A DNA stretch of 62,790 nt from an uncultured Lachnospiraceae bacterium. Its GTDB lineage: Bacteria > Bacillota > Clostridia > Lachnospirales > Lachnospiraceae. Below are positions 55,980 to 62,790 of the stretch, piece by piece. Below the pieces are notes generated by a model. The model did no database searches and was not told where the DNA came from. It saw only the letters and a program-made list of their open reading frames with translations. Numbering within the stretch: the stretch's first letter is position 1; every line of letters begins with the position of its first letter. The stretch covers positions 1-62,790 of the forward strand of contig CALWLM010000120.1 of the NCBI GenBank assembly GCA_944381515.1. The letters are read 5' to 3'. The position numbers and the translations under genes were made by a program.

Positions 55980-56600
55980 ATGGCGAAAAATCCGGATTTA
56001 TTGATTGAAAAAAGGCGAGATGAAATTCTTGAAGTTTTTTTGACCCTGTATGAAAAGAAAAGCCTGGGCGATATCAATATAAAGACGCTGGCGGAGGAGA
56101 CCCGCTTTACCCGGGCCACAATCTACAACTATTTTAAAAATATTGACGAGATTTTCATCTGCGCTTACCAGAAGGAATATCTTCTGTGGGCCGAAGATCT
56201 TACGCAGATCCTCACCAAAAACGAAAAGCTGACGCAGGAAGAGTTTGCGGACAAGATAGCCGGCTCCCTGGTGCGCCGTGAACGCATGCTTCGCTTCTCC
56301 GTGGCGGATTTCCATGAACGGGAGGCCAACTGCCGCCGGGAATTTGTCTTTTCCCACAAGCTGGCCTTCACACAGGCCATCAACCGGATGCACGACTGTT
56401 TCGCCAAATTTTTCCCTGACAAGAGCGAAGAAGATATCACTAAAATGCTCTATATTTTCTTTCCGTTCATGCACGGGATGTACCGCTATGTGGATTTGTC
56501 AGACGTGCAGATCGAAGCGCGTCAGGCAGCCGATATGCCTCTCAAGGAGACCTCCATCTACGAGCTGGCCTACAATATGATTGTGCAGATTCTCAAATAG
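55980..56600 (+). CDS. TetR-family regulator
   Basis: A 206-aa regulator. The N-terminal DNA-binding part reads IEKRRDEILEVFLTLYEKK then DINIKTLAEETRFTRATIYNYFKNIDEIF (about residues 8-57). The C-terminal domain is helical, ending in EARQAADMPLKETSIYELAYN. It is oriented toward the reductase gene, and the two converge on a shared terminator. Both lie in an interruption of the otherwise conserved divIC-spoIIE block. AAAAGGGG precedes the ATG. It is the best candidate to bind the operators at 59024-59077. Confidence 0.9.
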   Translation: MAKNPDLLIEKRRDEILEVFLTLYEKKSLGDINIKTLAEETRFTRATIYNYFKNIDEIFICAYQKEYLLWAEDLTQILTKNEKLTQEEFADKIAGSLVRRERMLRFSVADFHEREANCRREFVFSHKLAFTQAINRMHDCFAKFFPDKSEEDITKMLYIFFPFMHGMYRYVDLSDVQIEARQAADMPLKETSIYELAYNMIVQILK

Positions 56601-56657
56601 AAGATTCTCCATCAGAAGCTCCCCATAACCTTTCCATAACTCCCTTGTTCATAAAAA

Positions 56658-56705
56658 GGGCGTCATGATCCCATCGCACACCGCTGCCCGTGGATCATGA
56701 CGCCC
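56658..56705. terminator. Bidirectional terminator between tetR and the flavin reductase
   Basis: Fourteen-base arms GGGCGTCATGATCC / GGATCATGACGCCC. The minus strand ends in CCCTTTTTAT (reductase), the plus strand in CCCTCGTTTATTTT (tetR). Confidence 0.85.
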
Positions 56706-56763
56706 TCGTTTATTTTGCCGTTTTCCCGCTGTTTCCGGGAGATTTATTCGGATTTATTTGGAT

Positions 56764-58995
56764 TTATTCACCAAGGATTGCCTCTCTGGCCATATTTCCT
56801 GCGTATACGCCCGATGTCATGCAGCCCACCACATGGGAGCCCAGACCTATATTGAGCAGGGTAAAGCAATTGCCGGAACCGGCTCCGCCGCAGGCGTACA
56901 GGTTTTCAATTGCCTCGCCGCCATTGGTAAGGGTTACATTCAGATTTTCATCGGTATAAACCGCAATATCAATACCGCCGGTGGAAATAGCGTTCACCTG
57001 AACGGCGTAATAGGGAGCCGTAAGAACGGGAGACATGTTCTCTGCCGCCGTTCCAAAAACAGTGTCTCCGCCGTTTTCGTAGTCCTCATTATATTGCTGC
57101 ACCGTCGCGGTAAGACTCTCCGCCGAAACGCCGATCTCCTCCGCCAGTCCCTCCAGGGTATCGGAAGTCCAGGCCAGACCGTTGGAGGCAAGGAAATCAT
57201 AGAAGCGCACGCCCTCATGGCTGCTGTCAAAGATCATATAGGCCTTTCCGCCCAGCTGGGCAATGGTCATCGCCATACCGGCGCCGCGGTCCGTCTCGTC
57301 GGCAAAACGCTGGCCTTCGGTATTCACAAACATGCCCGGCATACTGCTGTAGAGCAGATGCTCTTCTCCGTAATGCGCCAGCGTGCTGTTGTAGCCCAGA
57401 ACAATGTGTCCGTCGCTGATCGCCTCATGGACGTCATTGACCTCGCCTCCCAGTCCGCTGATCTGCTTCTGTGCAAAGCTCTGATTGGCTGCCGTCTCTG
57501 CGCCAATCACATTGCCGTAGACCTCCGGCAGATACATGGAGATGGTCTCATCATCAAAGCCGGCATAGCCGGTGGCCAGAATAATCTTGTCTGCATAGAT
57601 ATTGTAGCTGTGTTCATGATCCTGTACCGTAACGCCGATACAGACGCCGTCCTCCATAATCAGGCTGGTAGCCGTCGTCTCATAACGGATTTCCACTCCC
57701 GCATCACCAAGAATATCGGTCATGGTCTGACCAAAGAAAGCGCCTCCCCCGTAAATATCATAGCCGTTATCGCCGGAGCGCTCACCGGTCTCGGGGTCCG
57801 CCACCACCGTGCTGGTGGTATAAGGCGCCGCCTCTCCGGCCACCAGCCGTGAAGAGGAGCCCAGATAAGCGTCCGTGCCTGTCAGATAAAAGCCGCGGGC
57901 CATCAGTCCGTTTAACGTATCGTCCGTCAGCTCTGCCAGATTTCTCATCAGACTGTCATTGATCACATCGCTATACTCCGGATACAGCTCCTCCAGAGAG
58001 TCCACCAATGTGTCCGCCGTCCAGGAATGTCCCGTCTCCTCGTTGAGGGAGGTACCAAAATAGCTGGCGATATAGCCGCCGCAGATTGCCATATTTCCGC
58101 CGATATAGCCGTTTGCTTCCACAATCATGACGTCCAGGCCGCTGTCCGTATCCGACAGCGCCGAATCGGTTTTGGCCGCCAGAGCCGCTGTAGAACCGGA
58201 GGTTCCTCCGCCCACCACCAGTACATCCACCGTGACGTCTTCGCCCGGTGTAATCTCTGTCTCTGCGGACCAGTCTCCAAGACTTGCTCCGGCCTGCACC
58301 AGGCAGTCGCTGACTGCGCTCAATATGGCAGAGCTGGTCATGGTCGCTCCCGCCACAGCATCGACGGCCACAGACTGATTGTCGATGATTCTCTGCGGCA
58401 AAATACGGATAGCCGCCTCACTGACGTAGGGGGAATCATCAGATTCCACTACATTAATCGCCTCAATTGCCGTCTCCGACACCGTCACCTCCACGGTCAG
58501 ATCATGTTTAGCCCCATGAGCCGCAGCCGTATAGGTCCCTGCCGTCATCTGTCCGCCGCCTCCATTGCCGCCTGCCTGATTCAGCGCATCTGCCACGGCC
58601 GCCGAGACGGCATCCGAGGTCACAGTAGCGCCGGAAACTCCATCAATCTCAGCAGACTGGGCCTCCAGAATCTGTTCCTGCAGAGTCTGCGCCGCATCTT
58701 CGCCTACCCGGTCCGCATCCTCGCCGGAAACATCCAGCTCCACAGCGGTAATCCCATTCTCATCTACCGTAATTGTAGCCGTTACAGGGCCGTGCATTCC
58801 GGAGCCGCTGCCGGTATAGGTGCCGGGAATATAAGCTCCCTGTGTGCCGGAGGCCGTTTCCGTTCCGTTCGTCCCCTCCGGCGCTGAACTTTCGGGAGCG
58901 CCTGTCCCATCTGTCTGCGAAGAGCAGCCTGCCAGCAGACTGACAGCCATTCCTGCCGCACAGACCACAGAGATAAACCTTTTCATTGTGTTCAT
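56764..58995 (-). CDS. Extracellular flavin-dependent reductase (fumarate-reductase family) lipoprotein
   Basis: A 743-aa secreted lipoprotein (lipobox LLAGC, Cys24) with a Ser/Thr/Gly linker, two FMN-binding domains (SGATVT at 121-126 and AGATMT at 215-220) and a FAD/fumarate-reductase-like domain from about residue 255 (VVGGGTSG; FDDETISMYLPEVYG; NTEGQRFADETDRG; ISTGGIDIAVYTDENL). FMN would be attached covalently at the Thr of each motif by ApbE-type flavin transferase; no apbE is in this window. Such enzymes reduce a small organic acceptor as an anaerobic terminal reductase, but the substrate cannot be told from sequence. It has its own promoter and operator set. Confidence 0.92.
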   Translation of the reverse strand: MNTMKRFISVVCAAGMAVSLLAGCSSQTDGTGAPESSAPEGTNGTETASGTQGAYIPGTYTGSGSGMHGPVTATITVDENGITAVELDVSGEDADRVGEDAAQTLQEQILEAQSAEIDGVSGATVTSDAVSAAVADALNQAGGNGGGGQMTAGTYTAAAHGAKHDLTVEVTVSETAIEAINVVESDDSPYVSEAAIRILPQRIIDNQSVAVDAVAGATMTSSAILSAVSDCLVQAGASLGDWSAETEITPGEDVTVDVLVVGGGTSGSTAALAAKTDSALSDTDSGLDVMIVEANGYIGGNMAICGGYIASYFGTSLNEETGHSWTADTLVDSLEELYPEYSDVINDSLMRNLAELTDDTLNGLMARGFYLTGTDAYLGSSSRLVAGEAAPYTTSTVVADPETGERSGDNGYDIYGGGAFFGQTMTDILGDAGVEIRYETTATSLIMEDGVCIGVTVQDHEHSYNIYADKIILATGYAGFDDETISMYLPEVYGNVIGAETAANQSFAQKQISGLGGEVNDVHEAISDGHIVLGYNSTLAHYGEEHLLYSSMPGMFVNTEGQRFADETDRGAGMAMTIAQLGGKAYMIFDSSHEGVRFYDFLASNGLAWTSDTLEGLAEEIGVSAESLTATVQQYNEDYENGGDTVFGTAAENMSPVLTAPYYAVQVNAISTGGIDIAVYTDENLNVTLTNGGEAIENLYACGGAGSGNCFTLLNIGLGSHVVGCMTSGVYAGNMAREAILGE

Positions 58996-59023
58996 TTGTT
59001 ATCCTCCTTGTATAAACACATTG

Positions 59024-59077
59024 TTAAGACATTGTGTTAACACACATAATGATAGCAACTTTTTGACACAGTGTCAA
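59024..59077 (-). promoter_or_regulatory. Promoter with two operators before the flavin reductase
   Basis: -35 TTGACA (59077-59072), spacer of exactly 17, -10 TATCAT (59054-59049) on the minus strand. A perfect palindrome TTGACACAGTGTCAA (59063-59077) contains the -35, and a near-palindrome TTAAGACATTGTGTTAA (59024-59040) lies over the predicted start point. The centres are 38 bp apart. Typical of tight repression. Confidence 0.75.
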
Positions 59078-59132
59078 TACTTTATGTATAGTATTTTTGT
59101 ATGATATTTTGTATGGTGTTTTCGGATACACT

Positions 59133-59157
59133 AAAAGGGAGCCCTCTTCGGACTCCC
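59133..59157 (-). terminator. Terminator after divIC
   Basis: Eight-base arms GGGAGCCC / GGACTCCC with one wobble, then TTTT on the minus strand; 40 nt past the divIC stop. Confidence 0.75.
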
Positions 59158-59196
59158 CGTCTGTTCCTTATCATCACGATTCTTTTCCGGATCTCT

Positions 59197-59502
59197 TTAT
59201 TCCTCCGGCTTTAGTATGATCTCGTTGGGATTAACCAGACCCAGCTTTTCCTTGGCCTCCTGCTCGACGTACTGTTTGCTCTGCGTGTAAATCTTCTCGG
59301 CCTCCAGTTCCTCGGAACGTTCCTTTTCGGCCTCCAGCTCCGCCTGTATCGCCTCCAGCTTTGCCGTGTACTCGTCGCTTCTGGCCTGCAGCTGCATGGT
59401 CTGATATCCCAGCACCGTCAGAAGGGCGCACATCACGAGAATAATGCCCAGCATGGCCGTTCTGTTCTGTTTCTTTTTCTTCTTTTTCGCGTATCCGGCC
59501 AC
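59197..59502 (-). CDS. divIC: Septum formation initiator DivIC/FtsB-like
   Basis: A 101-aa bitopic division protein. A run of Lys precedes a transmembrane helix (AMLGIILVMCALLTVLGY, about residues 17-34), then a coiled coil (ARSDEYTAKLEAIQAELEAEKERSEELEAEK) and the conserved EAKEKLGLVNPNEIILKPEE. An ATG at 59529 is open, but GGGAGGTG lies 6-7 nt before the GTG at 59502, which is preferred. It follows yabQ and is overlapped by it for most of its length. Confidence 0.88.
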   Translation of the reverse strand: MAGYAKKKKKKQNRTAMLGIILVMCALLTVLGYQTMQLQARSDEYTAKLEAIQAELEAEKERSEELEAEKIYTQSKQYVEQEAKEKLGLVNPNEIILKPEE

Positions 59503-59923
59503 CGTGCACCTCCCTTTCTTGTCTGCCATCTGTTTTCTTAAATTTTTCTTTTATTTTAGCTGATTTTTTCTTACTTTTCAACCGGTTTCGTCTGGAACTT
59601 TGCGCCTTTTGAATTCCCTGCCACACCGGCGTCAGGAGAAACACCAGCAGGCGGTGAATTCCAATCTGATAAAAGCCGGCCCCTGCCGCACAACCGGCCA
59701 GGGCATACCAGCGAATCGTCCCATCGTTCGTCCGCAGAATCATCCCAAAGACCTGTACCGCGCAGAATATCCAAAACAGCAGGTCCTCTATCCCCGTCCA
59801 CAGACGCCCATGCCGGAACAGAAGCCGCGACAGACGCGCAGGTTCATAGGCCGCCGCGACTCCCATCCCAAAGACCACGCAGGCTCCCAGCAGGCGGAGC
59901 TCCTCGGTGATCACAGCGCTCAT
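59231..59923 (-). CDS. yabQ: Spore cortex protein YabQ
   Basis: YabQ is needed for spore cortex formation. The N-terminal part (residues 1-120) is as expected: helices ELRLLGACVVFGMGVAAAYEPARL, GIEDLLFWIFCAVQVFGMILRTNDGTIRWYA and a third hydrophobic segment GIHRLLVFLLTPVW, then a basic stretch. The frame, however, continues to 230 aa and overlaps divIC for 272 nt in another frame; the last 90 residues are low-complexity and look unlike YabQ. Either the stop is lost through a frameshift near the poly-A stretch at about 59535-59580, or it is a real extension. Its ATG is 3 nt after yabP and has no good ribosome binding site. Confidence 0.75.
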   Translation of the reverse strand: MSAVITEELRLLGACVVFGMGVAAAYEPARLSRLLFRHGRLWTGIEDLLFWIFCAVQVFGMILRTNDGTIRWYALAGCAAGAGFYQIGIHRLLVFLLTPVWQGIQKAQSSRRNRLKSKKKSAKIKEKFKKTDGRQEREVHGGRIREKEEKETEQNGHAGHYSRDVRPSDGAGISDHAAAGQKRRVHGKAGGDTGGAGGRKGTFRGTGGREDLHAEQTVRRAGGQGKAGSG

Positions 59924-59926
59924 AGG

Positions 59927-60235
59927 CTAGCGAAACAGCCGCCCTAACAGAGACTCACCCTGCTTCTTGTAGGTTCCCACATCGGAGTAGGTCAGGCTGT
60001 CGATCTTGCCGCTTACATCCACCTCTCCTTTTTCCAGCGTCAGCCGATTGACATGCAGATCGCTCCCCCGGATACTGAGCATTCCGCCTCCGGTCTCCAG
60101 CAATACCTCCGTCACGTCAAAGGCCAGCACATCCTTTACGCCGGTAATGGCGGCGTTCTCCCGATTCATCAGATTTACCCGGTGAGCCTGGTTCTGTCCT
60201 CGGGCCGCGGGGCTGCTCTTTTCTTCCAATGCCAT
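59927..60235 (-). CDS. yabP: Sporulation protein YabP
   Basis: A 102-aa protein of the YabP/YqfC family that acts in the mother cell in cortex formation. It shows HRVNLMNRENAAITGVKDVLAFDVTEVLLET, GGGMLSIRGSDLHVNRLTLEKGEVDVSGKIDSLTY. AGGAGG precedes the ATG at 60235, favoured over an ATG 48 nt upstream. It precedes yabQ, as in Bacillus. Confidence 0.92.
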   Translation of the reverse strand: MALEEKSSPAARGQNQAHRVNLMNRENAAITGVKDVLAFDVTEVLLETGGGMLSIRGSDLHVNRLTLEKGEVDVSGKIDSLTYSDVGTYKKQGESLLGRLFR

Positions 60236-60332
60236 AGTCTCATCCTCCTGGCCGCAGGTCGCAGACCTGCCTCTTTCCATCATTATATGCCGGGAAGGAC
60301 AAAATCAGAACAGGGAGGGCGCTCTTTGCCGC

Positions 60333-60572
60333 TTACAGGTATTTAAACAGCTCGCCTGCCTCCTCCTTCTTGGTGGTGTCCTGAATATCCAGCACCTGGA
60401 TTTTCACCGGGCGGCTGCCAAACTGCACCTCGATAATGTCTCCCACCTTTACCTCTGCCGATGCTTTGGCTGGCCGGTCATTGATCTTGACCCGGCCGGC
60501 GTCGCAGGCCTCATTTGCCACCGTGCGTCTCTTGATCACGCGGGAAACCTTTAAAAACTTATCCAATCGCAT
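60333..60572 (-). CDS. rqcP: S4-domain ribosome rescue factor RqcP (YabO)
   Basis: A 79-aa S4 RNA-binding protein that acts with RqcH on stalled 50S subunits to add alanine tails. S4 motifs are MRLDKFLKVSRVIKRRTVANEACDAGRVKINDRPAKAS and VKVGDIIEVQFG. GGGAGGAG lies 9 nt before the ATG at 60572. It starts the group with yabP, yabQ and divIC. Confidence 0.92.
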   Translation of the reverse strand: MRLDKFLKVSRVIKRRTVANEACDAGRVKINDRPAKASAEVKVGDIIEVQFGSRPVKIQVLDIQDTTKKEEAGELFKYL

Positions 60573-60684
60573 TTCACATTCTCCTCCCATTTAATAAGTT
60601 TTATCAATTTTTCATACTCAACTTTACTGTAGGCTTCATGATAAGCTTTATAACAGGCACAAAAATCTTTTGGTTTTTATTACG

Positions 60685-60708
60685 AAAAAAGGGCGGCCGC
60701 AGCCGCCC
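60685..60708 (-). terminator. hup: Terminator of hup
   Basis: GGGCGGC / GCCGCCC stem with a four-base loop (60691-60708), then TTTTTT on the minus strand; 17 nt past the hup stop. It separates hup from rqcP. Confidence 0.9.
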
Positions 60709-60725
60709 TCTATACCTGTCCTCGT

Positions 60726-61001
60726 TTATGCGTTGACCTGATCCTTCAGAGCCTTGCCAGCTTTGAACTTAGGCACTCTGGAAGCCGCGATGGTCATCGG
60801 CTCGCCGCTCTTAGGGTTTCTGCCCTCTCTGGAAGGTCTGTCAGCCACTTCAAAAGTGCCGAAGCCTACCAGCTGTACCTTACCGCCCTTTACCAGCTCC
60901 TCGGTCACAACATCGGTGTAAGCCTTGACAGCCTTCTCTGCGTCTTTCTTGGATAAACCGGCCTTCTCTGCGACGGCTGCGATAAACTCAGTCTTATTCA
61001 T
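60726..61001 (-). CDS. hup: HU-family DNA-binding protein
   Basis: A 91-aa nucleoid protein with the HU fold: MNKTEFIAAVAEKAGLSKKDAEKAVKAY, VQLVGFGTFEVADRPSREGRNPKSGEPM (the DNA-binding arm) and VPKFKAGKALKD. TTTAGGAGG precedes the ATG. It is transcribed from a consensus promoter and closed by its own terminator, so it is monocistronic inside the spoVT-ftsH block. Confidence 0.97.
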   Translation of the reverse strand: MNKTEFIAAVAEKAGLSKKDAEKAVKAYTDVVTEELVKGGKVQLVGFGTFEVADRPSREGRNPKSGEPMTIAASRVPKFKAGKALKDQVNA

Positions 61002-61047
61002 AATTTCCTCCTAAAACAAAAGATTTCTATGTGTTATCTGCTATCTA

Positions 61048-61076
61048 TTTATACTCGTTACCGCTATGTTTGTCAA
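61048..61076 (-). promoter_or_regulatory. hup: Promoter of hup
   Basis: -35 TTGACA, 17-nt spacer, -10 TATAAA on the minus strand, 47 nt before the start. Close to consensus, as expected for an abundant protein. Confidence 0.85.
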
Positions 61077-61133
61077 GGGCTTTTTCACCTTGAAATGCCC
61101 ATAAAATATAAGAAATCAGGGCTTTTTCGCCTC

Positions 61134-61574
61134 TCATACTTCTGAATCGCTTATTTTTGTAAACCCCTGTCGTTTTTTGTTCTTCTGCGCTTTCTCCTCC
61201 GCCTTGACCTGCTCCCACAGGCGCAGACATTCCTCCGGCGTATCCGCAACAACATCACCAAATACATGGGGGTGACGGCGAATCATCTTGCGGCTGACGG
61301 TATCAATCACATCCTCCAGCGTAAATTCCCCTGTCTCCTCGGCGATCTGACTGTGCATAAGCACCTGCAAAAGCACGTCTCCCAGCTCCTCGCACAGATT
61401 CTCCAAATCTCTCTTCTCGATGGCCTCCACCACTTCGGCAGCCTCATTGGTCATACAGGGAATCAGGGATTCGTGGGTCTGCTCCCGGTCCCAGGGACAG
61501 CCGCCCTCTCCCCGCAGCCTGGCAATAATCTCCCGAAATTCCTCAAACGTATATTTTTCCTGCTTCATTTCCAT
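61134..61574 (-). CDS. mazG: MazG-type nucleoside triphosphate pyrophosphohydrolase
   Basis: A 146-aa NTP pyrophosphatase. The all-helical MazG domain shows LRGEGGCPWDREQTHESL, the metal-binding NEAAEVVEAI and EELGDVLLQVLMHSQIAEETGEF with conserved Glu and Asp. In Bacillus YabN the domain is fused to a tetrapyrrole methylase; here only the MazG half exists. AGGAGG 8 nt before the ATG at 61574 decides the start. It lies in the yabN position, two genes before rqcP. Confidence 0.93.
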   Translation of the reverse strand: MEMKQEKYTFEEFREIIARLRGEGGCPWDREQTHESLIPCMTNEAAEVVEAIEKRDLENLCEELGDVLLQVLMHSQIAEETGEFTLEDVIDTVSRKMIRRHPHVFGDVVADTPEECLRLWEQVKAEEKAQKNKKRQGFTKISDSEV

Positions 61575-61728
61575 AAAAAGACCTCCTGGCTCCGGCGTTT
61601 TAGCCTTCTGTTTATCCGTAATCAGTATAGCACGGCCGCGCCAAAGAAGAAACATAAAAATCATTGACAAACATCATTGACAAACCTATCCTTGCACTGC
61701 ACAATGATAACAGAAAGGAGATTTTGTT

Positions 61729-62088
61729 ATGGAAAATAACAGTGAACTGATAACCGTATTACAGGAGCTGAAGGAAGAAAATCATAAGCAGCAAAAGCTT
61801 CTGGAGAAACAATGCCGTCTGACCCGCAATCTGGGGCTGCTGCTTTTATGCCTGGTGGCCGCCGTAGCCATCAGCCTGGTTACCCTCCTGCCCCGCGCCG
61901 CTTCCACTCTGGATGAACTGAATGTAGTGGTCGCCAATACGCAGGAGATCACCGAACAGCTCAAGAATGCCGACATCGAAGGAACCATCTCCAATTTGGA
62001 GGCCATGGACATTGAGACGCTGAACAAAGCCATCAACGATCTGTATCAGGTAATCAATCCGCTGGCCTCCCTCTTTTCCCGCGATTAA
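61729..62088 (+). CDS. Small single-TM protein, unknown function
   Basis: A 119-aa protein on the plus strand, opposite to its neighbours. An N-terminal coiled coil (ELITVLQELKEENHKQQKLLEKQ) precedes one helix (LGLLLLCLVAAVAISLVTL, about residues 35-53) and an extracytoplasmic or cytosolic amphipathic tail with EQLKNADIEGTISNLEAMDIETLNKAINDLY, a repeated heptad pattern. AAAGGAG precedes the ATG. No family is recognised; it converges on spoVT. Confidence 0.7.
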   Translation: MENNSELITVLQELKEENHKQQKLLEKQCRLTRNLGLLLLCLVAAVAISLVTLLPRAASTLDELNVVVANTQEITEQLKNADIEGTISNLEAMDIETLNKAINDLYQVINPLASLFSRD

Positions 62089-62117
62089 AATCCGGACAGA
62101 TGAAAGCTGCCGTCCCT

Positions 62118-62663
62118 TCACGCTTCCATCTGCCGTCCCAGGAAGCTGGCCGCCGTGGCGGCCAGCTTCTGTTCTGTGTCGCCCATTCTGGCTCTGGCCT
62201 CCTTTGACAAAAGAATCACCGCGCCGATGGCGTCGCCCTCCGACAAAATGATCTGGACCGTCTGCGCCGTGTATTCTTCCTTATCGCCTTCGGCCACCTG
62301 CACAAATCTCCTATCCTCTTTTGCCGCTATCCCGCTCTCCCGGTTCAGAATCATCTGCTCCAGTCCTTTGCTGATGGGTTTTTGCATCAGCTCCTTTTTG
62401 GCTCCGGCCACGGCAATAACCTGATCCCGATCGGTGATGCACACGGCAAGGCCGGTAGTCTGATTCAGCGCCTCCGCATACTGCCTGGCAAAGGTTCCCA
62501 TTTCCGCCATGGGAGAATACTTCTTCAGGATAATTTCTCCCTCCCGATCGGTGAAAATCTCGAGAGGCGTGCCCTCCCGCAGCCGCAGAGTACGCCGGAT
62601 CTCCTTGGGCACCACCACGCGCCCCAGGTCGTCTATTCTTCGTACAATTCCAGTTGCCTTCAT
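62118..62663 (-). CDS. spoVT: Stage V sporulation protein T (AbrB-type regulator)
   Basis: A 181-aa forespore regulator of sigma-G genes. The N-terminal swapped-hairpin DNA-binding domain reads MKATGIVRRIDDLGRVVVPKEIRRTLRLREGTPLEIFTDREGEIIL, and the C-terminal GAF-like domain is intact, with LAVCITDRDQVIAVAG, ESGIAAKEDRRFV and AVILLSKEARARMG. GGAGGAA precedes the ATG at 62663; a longer start exists. The leader can form a perfect inverted repeat over that site. It is the first gene of the Bacillus-type block with mazG, rqcP and yabP. Confidence 0.95.
   Translation of the reverse strand: MKATGIVRRIDDLGRVVVPKEIRRTLRLREGTPLEIFTDREGEIILKKYSPMAEMGTFARQYAEALNQTTGLAVCITDRDQVIAVAGAKKELMQKPISKGLEQMILNRESGIAAKEDRRFVQVAEGDKEEYTAQTVQIILSEGDAIGAVILLSKEARARMGDTEQKLAATAASFLGRQMEA
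62142..62169. other. spoVT: 28-bp near-perfect palindrome in the spoVT 3' coding region
   Basis: Thirteen-base arms GAAGCTGGCCGCC / GGCGGCCAGCTTC with a 2-nt centre, in codons for KLAATAA of spoVT. It also lies 54 nt downstream of the plus-strand gene. No T run follows on either strand. Confidence 0.7.
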
Positions 62664-62667
62664 AAAA

Positions 62668-62744
62668 AAATTCCTCCATTTTACATTCCGACATTTATCT
62701 TTCACGTTGTCGATAGATGTATTATCTGTAAAATGGAGGAATTT
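62668..62744 (-). promoter_or_regulatory. spoVT: 18-bp perfect inverted repeat over the spoVT ribosome binding site
   Basis: AAATTCCTCCATTTTACA (62668-62685) and its exact complement (62727-62744) are 41 bases apart. The downstream arm, read on the minus strand, contains the GGAGG Shine-Dalgarno of spoVT; the upstream arm contains an anti-Shine-Dalgarno CCTCC. It could be an RNA switch or a DNA operator. Confidence 0.85.
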
Positions 62745-62790
62745 ATACCCGCATCAGGCAAACTGCTGCACCAGATAGATAATCCACAGA

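Overview
The window looks like chromosome from a spore-forming member of the Lachnospiraceae (Clostridia), probably gut-associated. The GC content is moderate (about 55%). Shine-Dalgarno sites are strong, sporulation genes are present (spoIIE, yabP, yabQ, spoVT), and so are a V-type ATPase operon, VanW-family surface proteins and a secreted flavin reductase. Gene order from spoVT to ftsH follows the conserved Firmicutes block. No rRNA, tRNA, CRISPR array, phage or insertion sequence was seen.

Layout. 1-6.6 kb: a secreted esterase-like lipoprotein, then an ascorbate-type sugar-acid locus (lone UlaA-like EIIC coupled to a creatininase-family hydrolase, divergent DeoR regulator, UlaG-like lactonase). 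6.6-11.8 kb: a cytosolic reductive-dehalogenase-like protein with a 2-TM partner gene and a 23-bp tandem repeat between them, then a class II aldolase, a HAD phosphatase and small membrane or lipoproteins. 11.8-12.1 kb: 60-bp direct repeats and a giant palindrome. 12.1-22.8 kb: a co-directional operon sua5, LMW-PTP, rpiB and nine V-ATPase genes (G/H-I-K-E-C-F-A-B-D), whose K subunit carries the Na+-binding residues of the Enterococcus enzyme. 22.9-33.4 kb: a large membrane-anchored protein, an ABC-2 exporter, and a MacB/FtsX-type exporter with a very long coiled coil facing a TetR gene. 33.3-36.2 kb: lrp, aminotransferase, trmL and an AIR-synthase C-terminal remnant. 36.3-41.2 kb: three tandem VanW paralogues. 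41.4-49.6 kb: a 35-residue membrane peptide, a B12/radical SAM protein, a PatB-type lyase, an HPr-like protein without the active histidine, a prolyl oligopeptidase and a GH13 amylase. 49.8-62.8 kb: ftsH, hpt, tilS, spoIIE, then an inserted TetR plus flavin-reductase pair, then divIC, yabQ, yabP, rqcP, hup, mazG and spoVT.

Points of most interest: the reductive-dehalogenase-like gene whose start codon lies in a tandem repeat derived from the upstream gene; an 18-bp perfect inverted repeat that would sequester the spoVT ribosome binding site; a Spo0A box and -10 hexamer in front of spoIIE; paired operators around the flavin-reductase promoter; an HPr-like gene with an intrinsic-terminator-like hairpin at the predicted 5' end of its leader; a 272-nt out-of-frame overlap of yabQ with divIC; and a lone EIIC/creatininase pair that suggests a variant of ascorbate catabolism. 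Functions are assigned from motifs and remembered family features; no database search was run.
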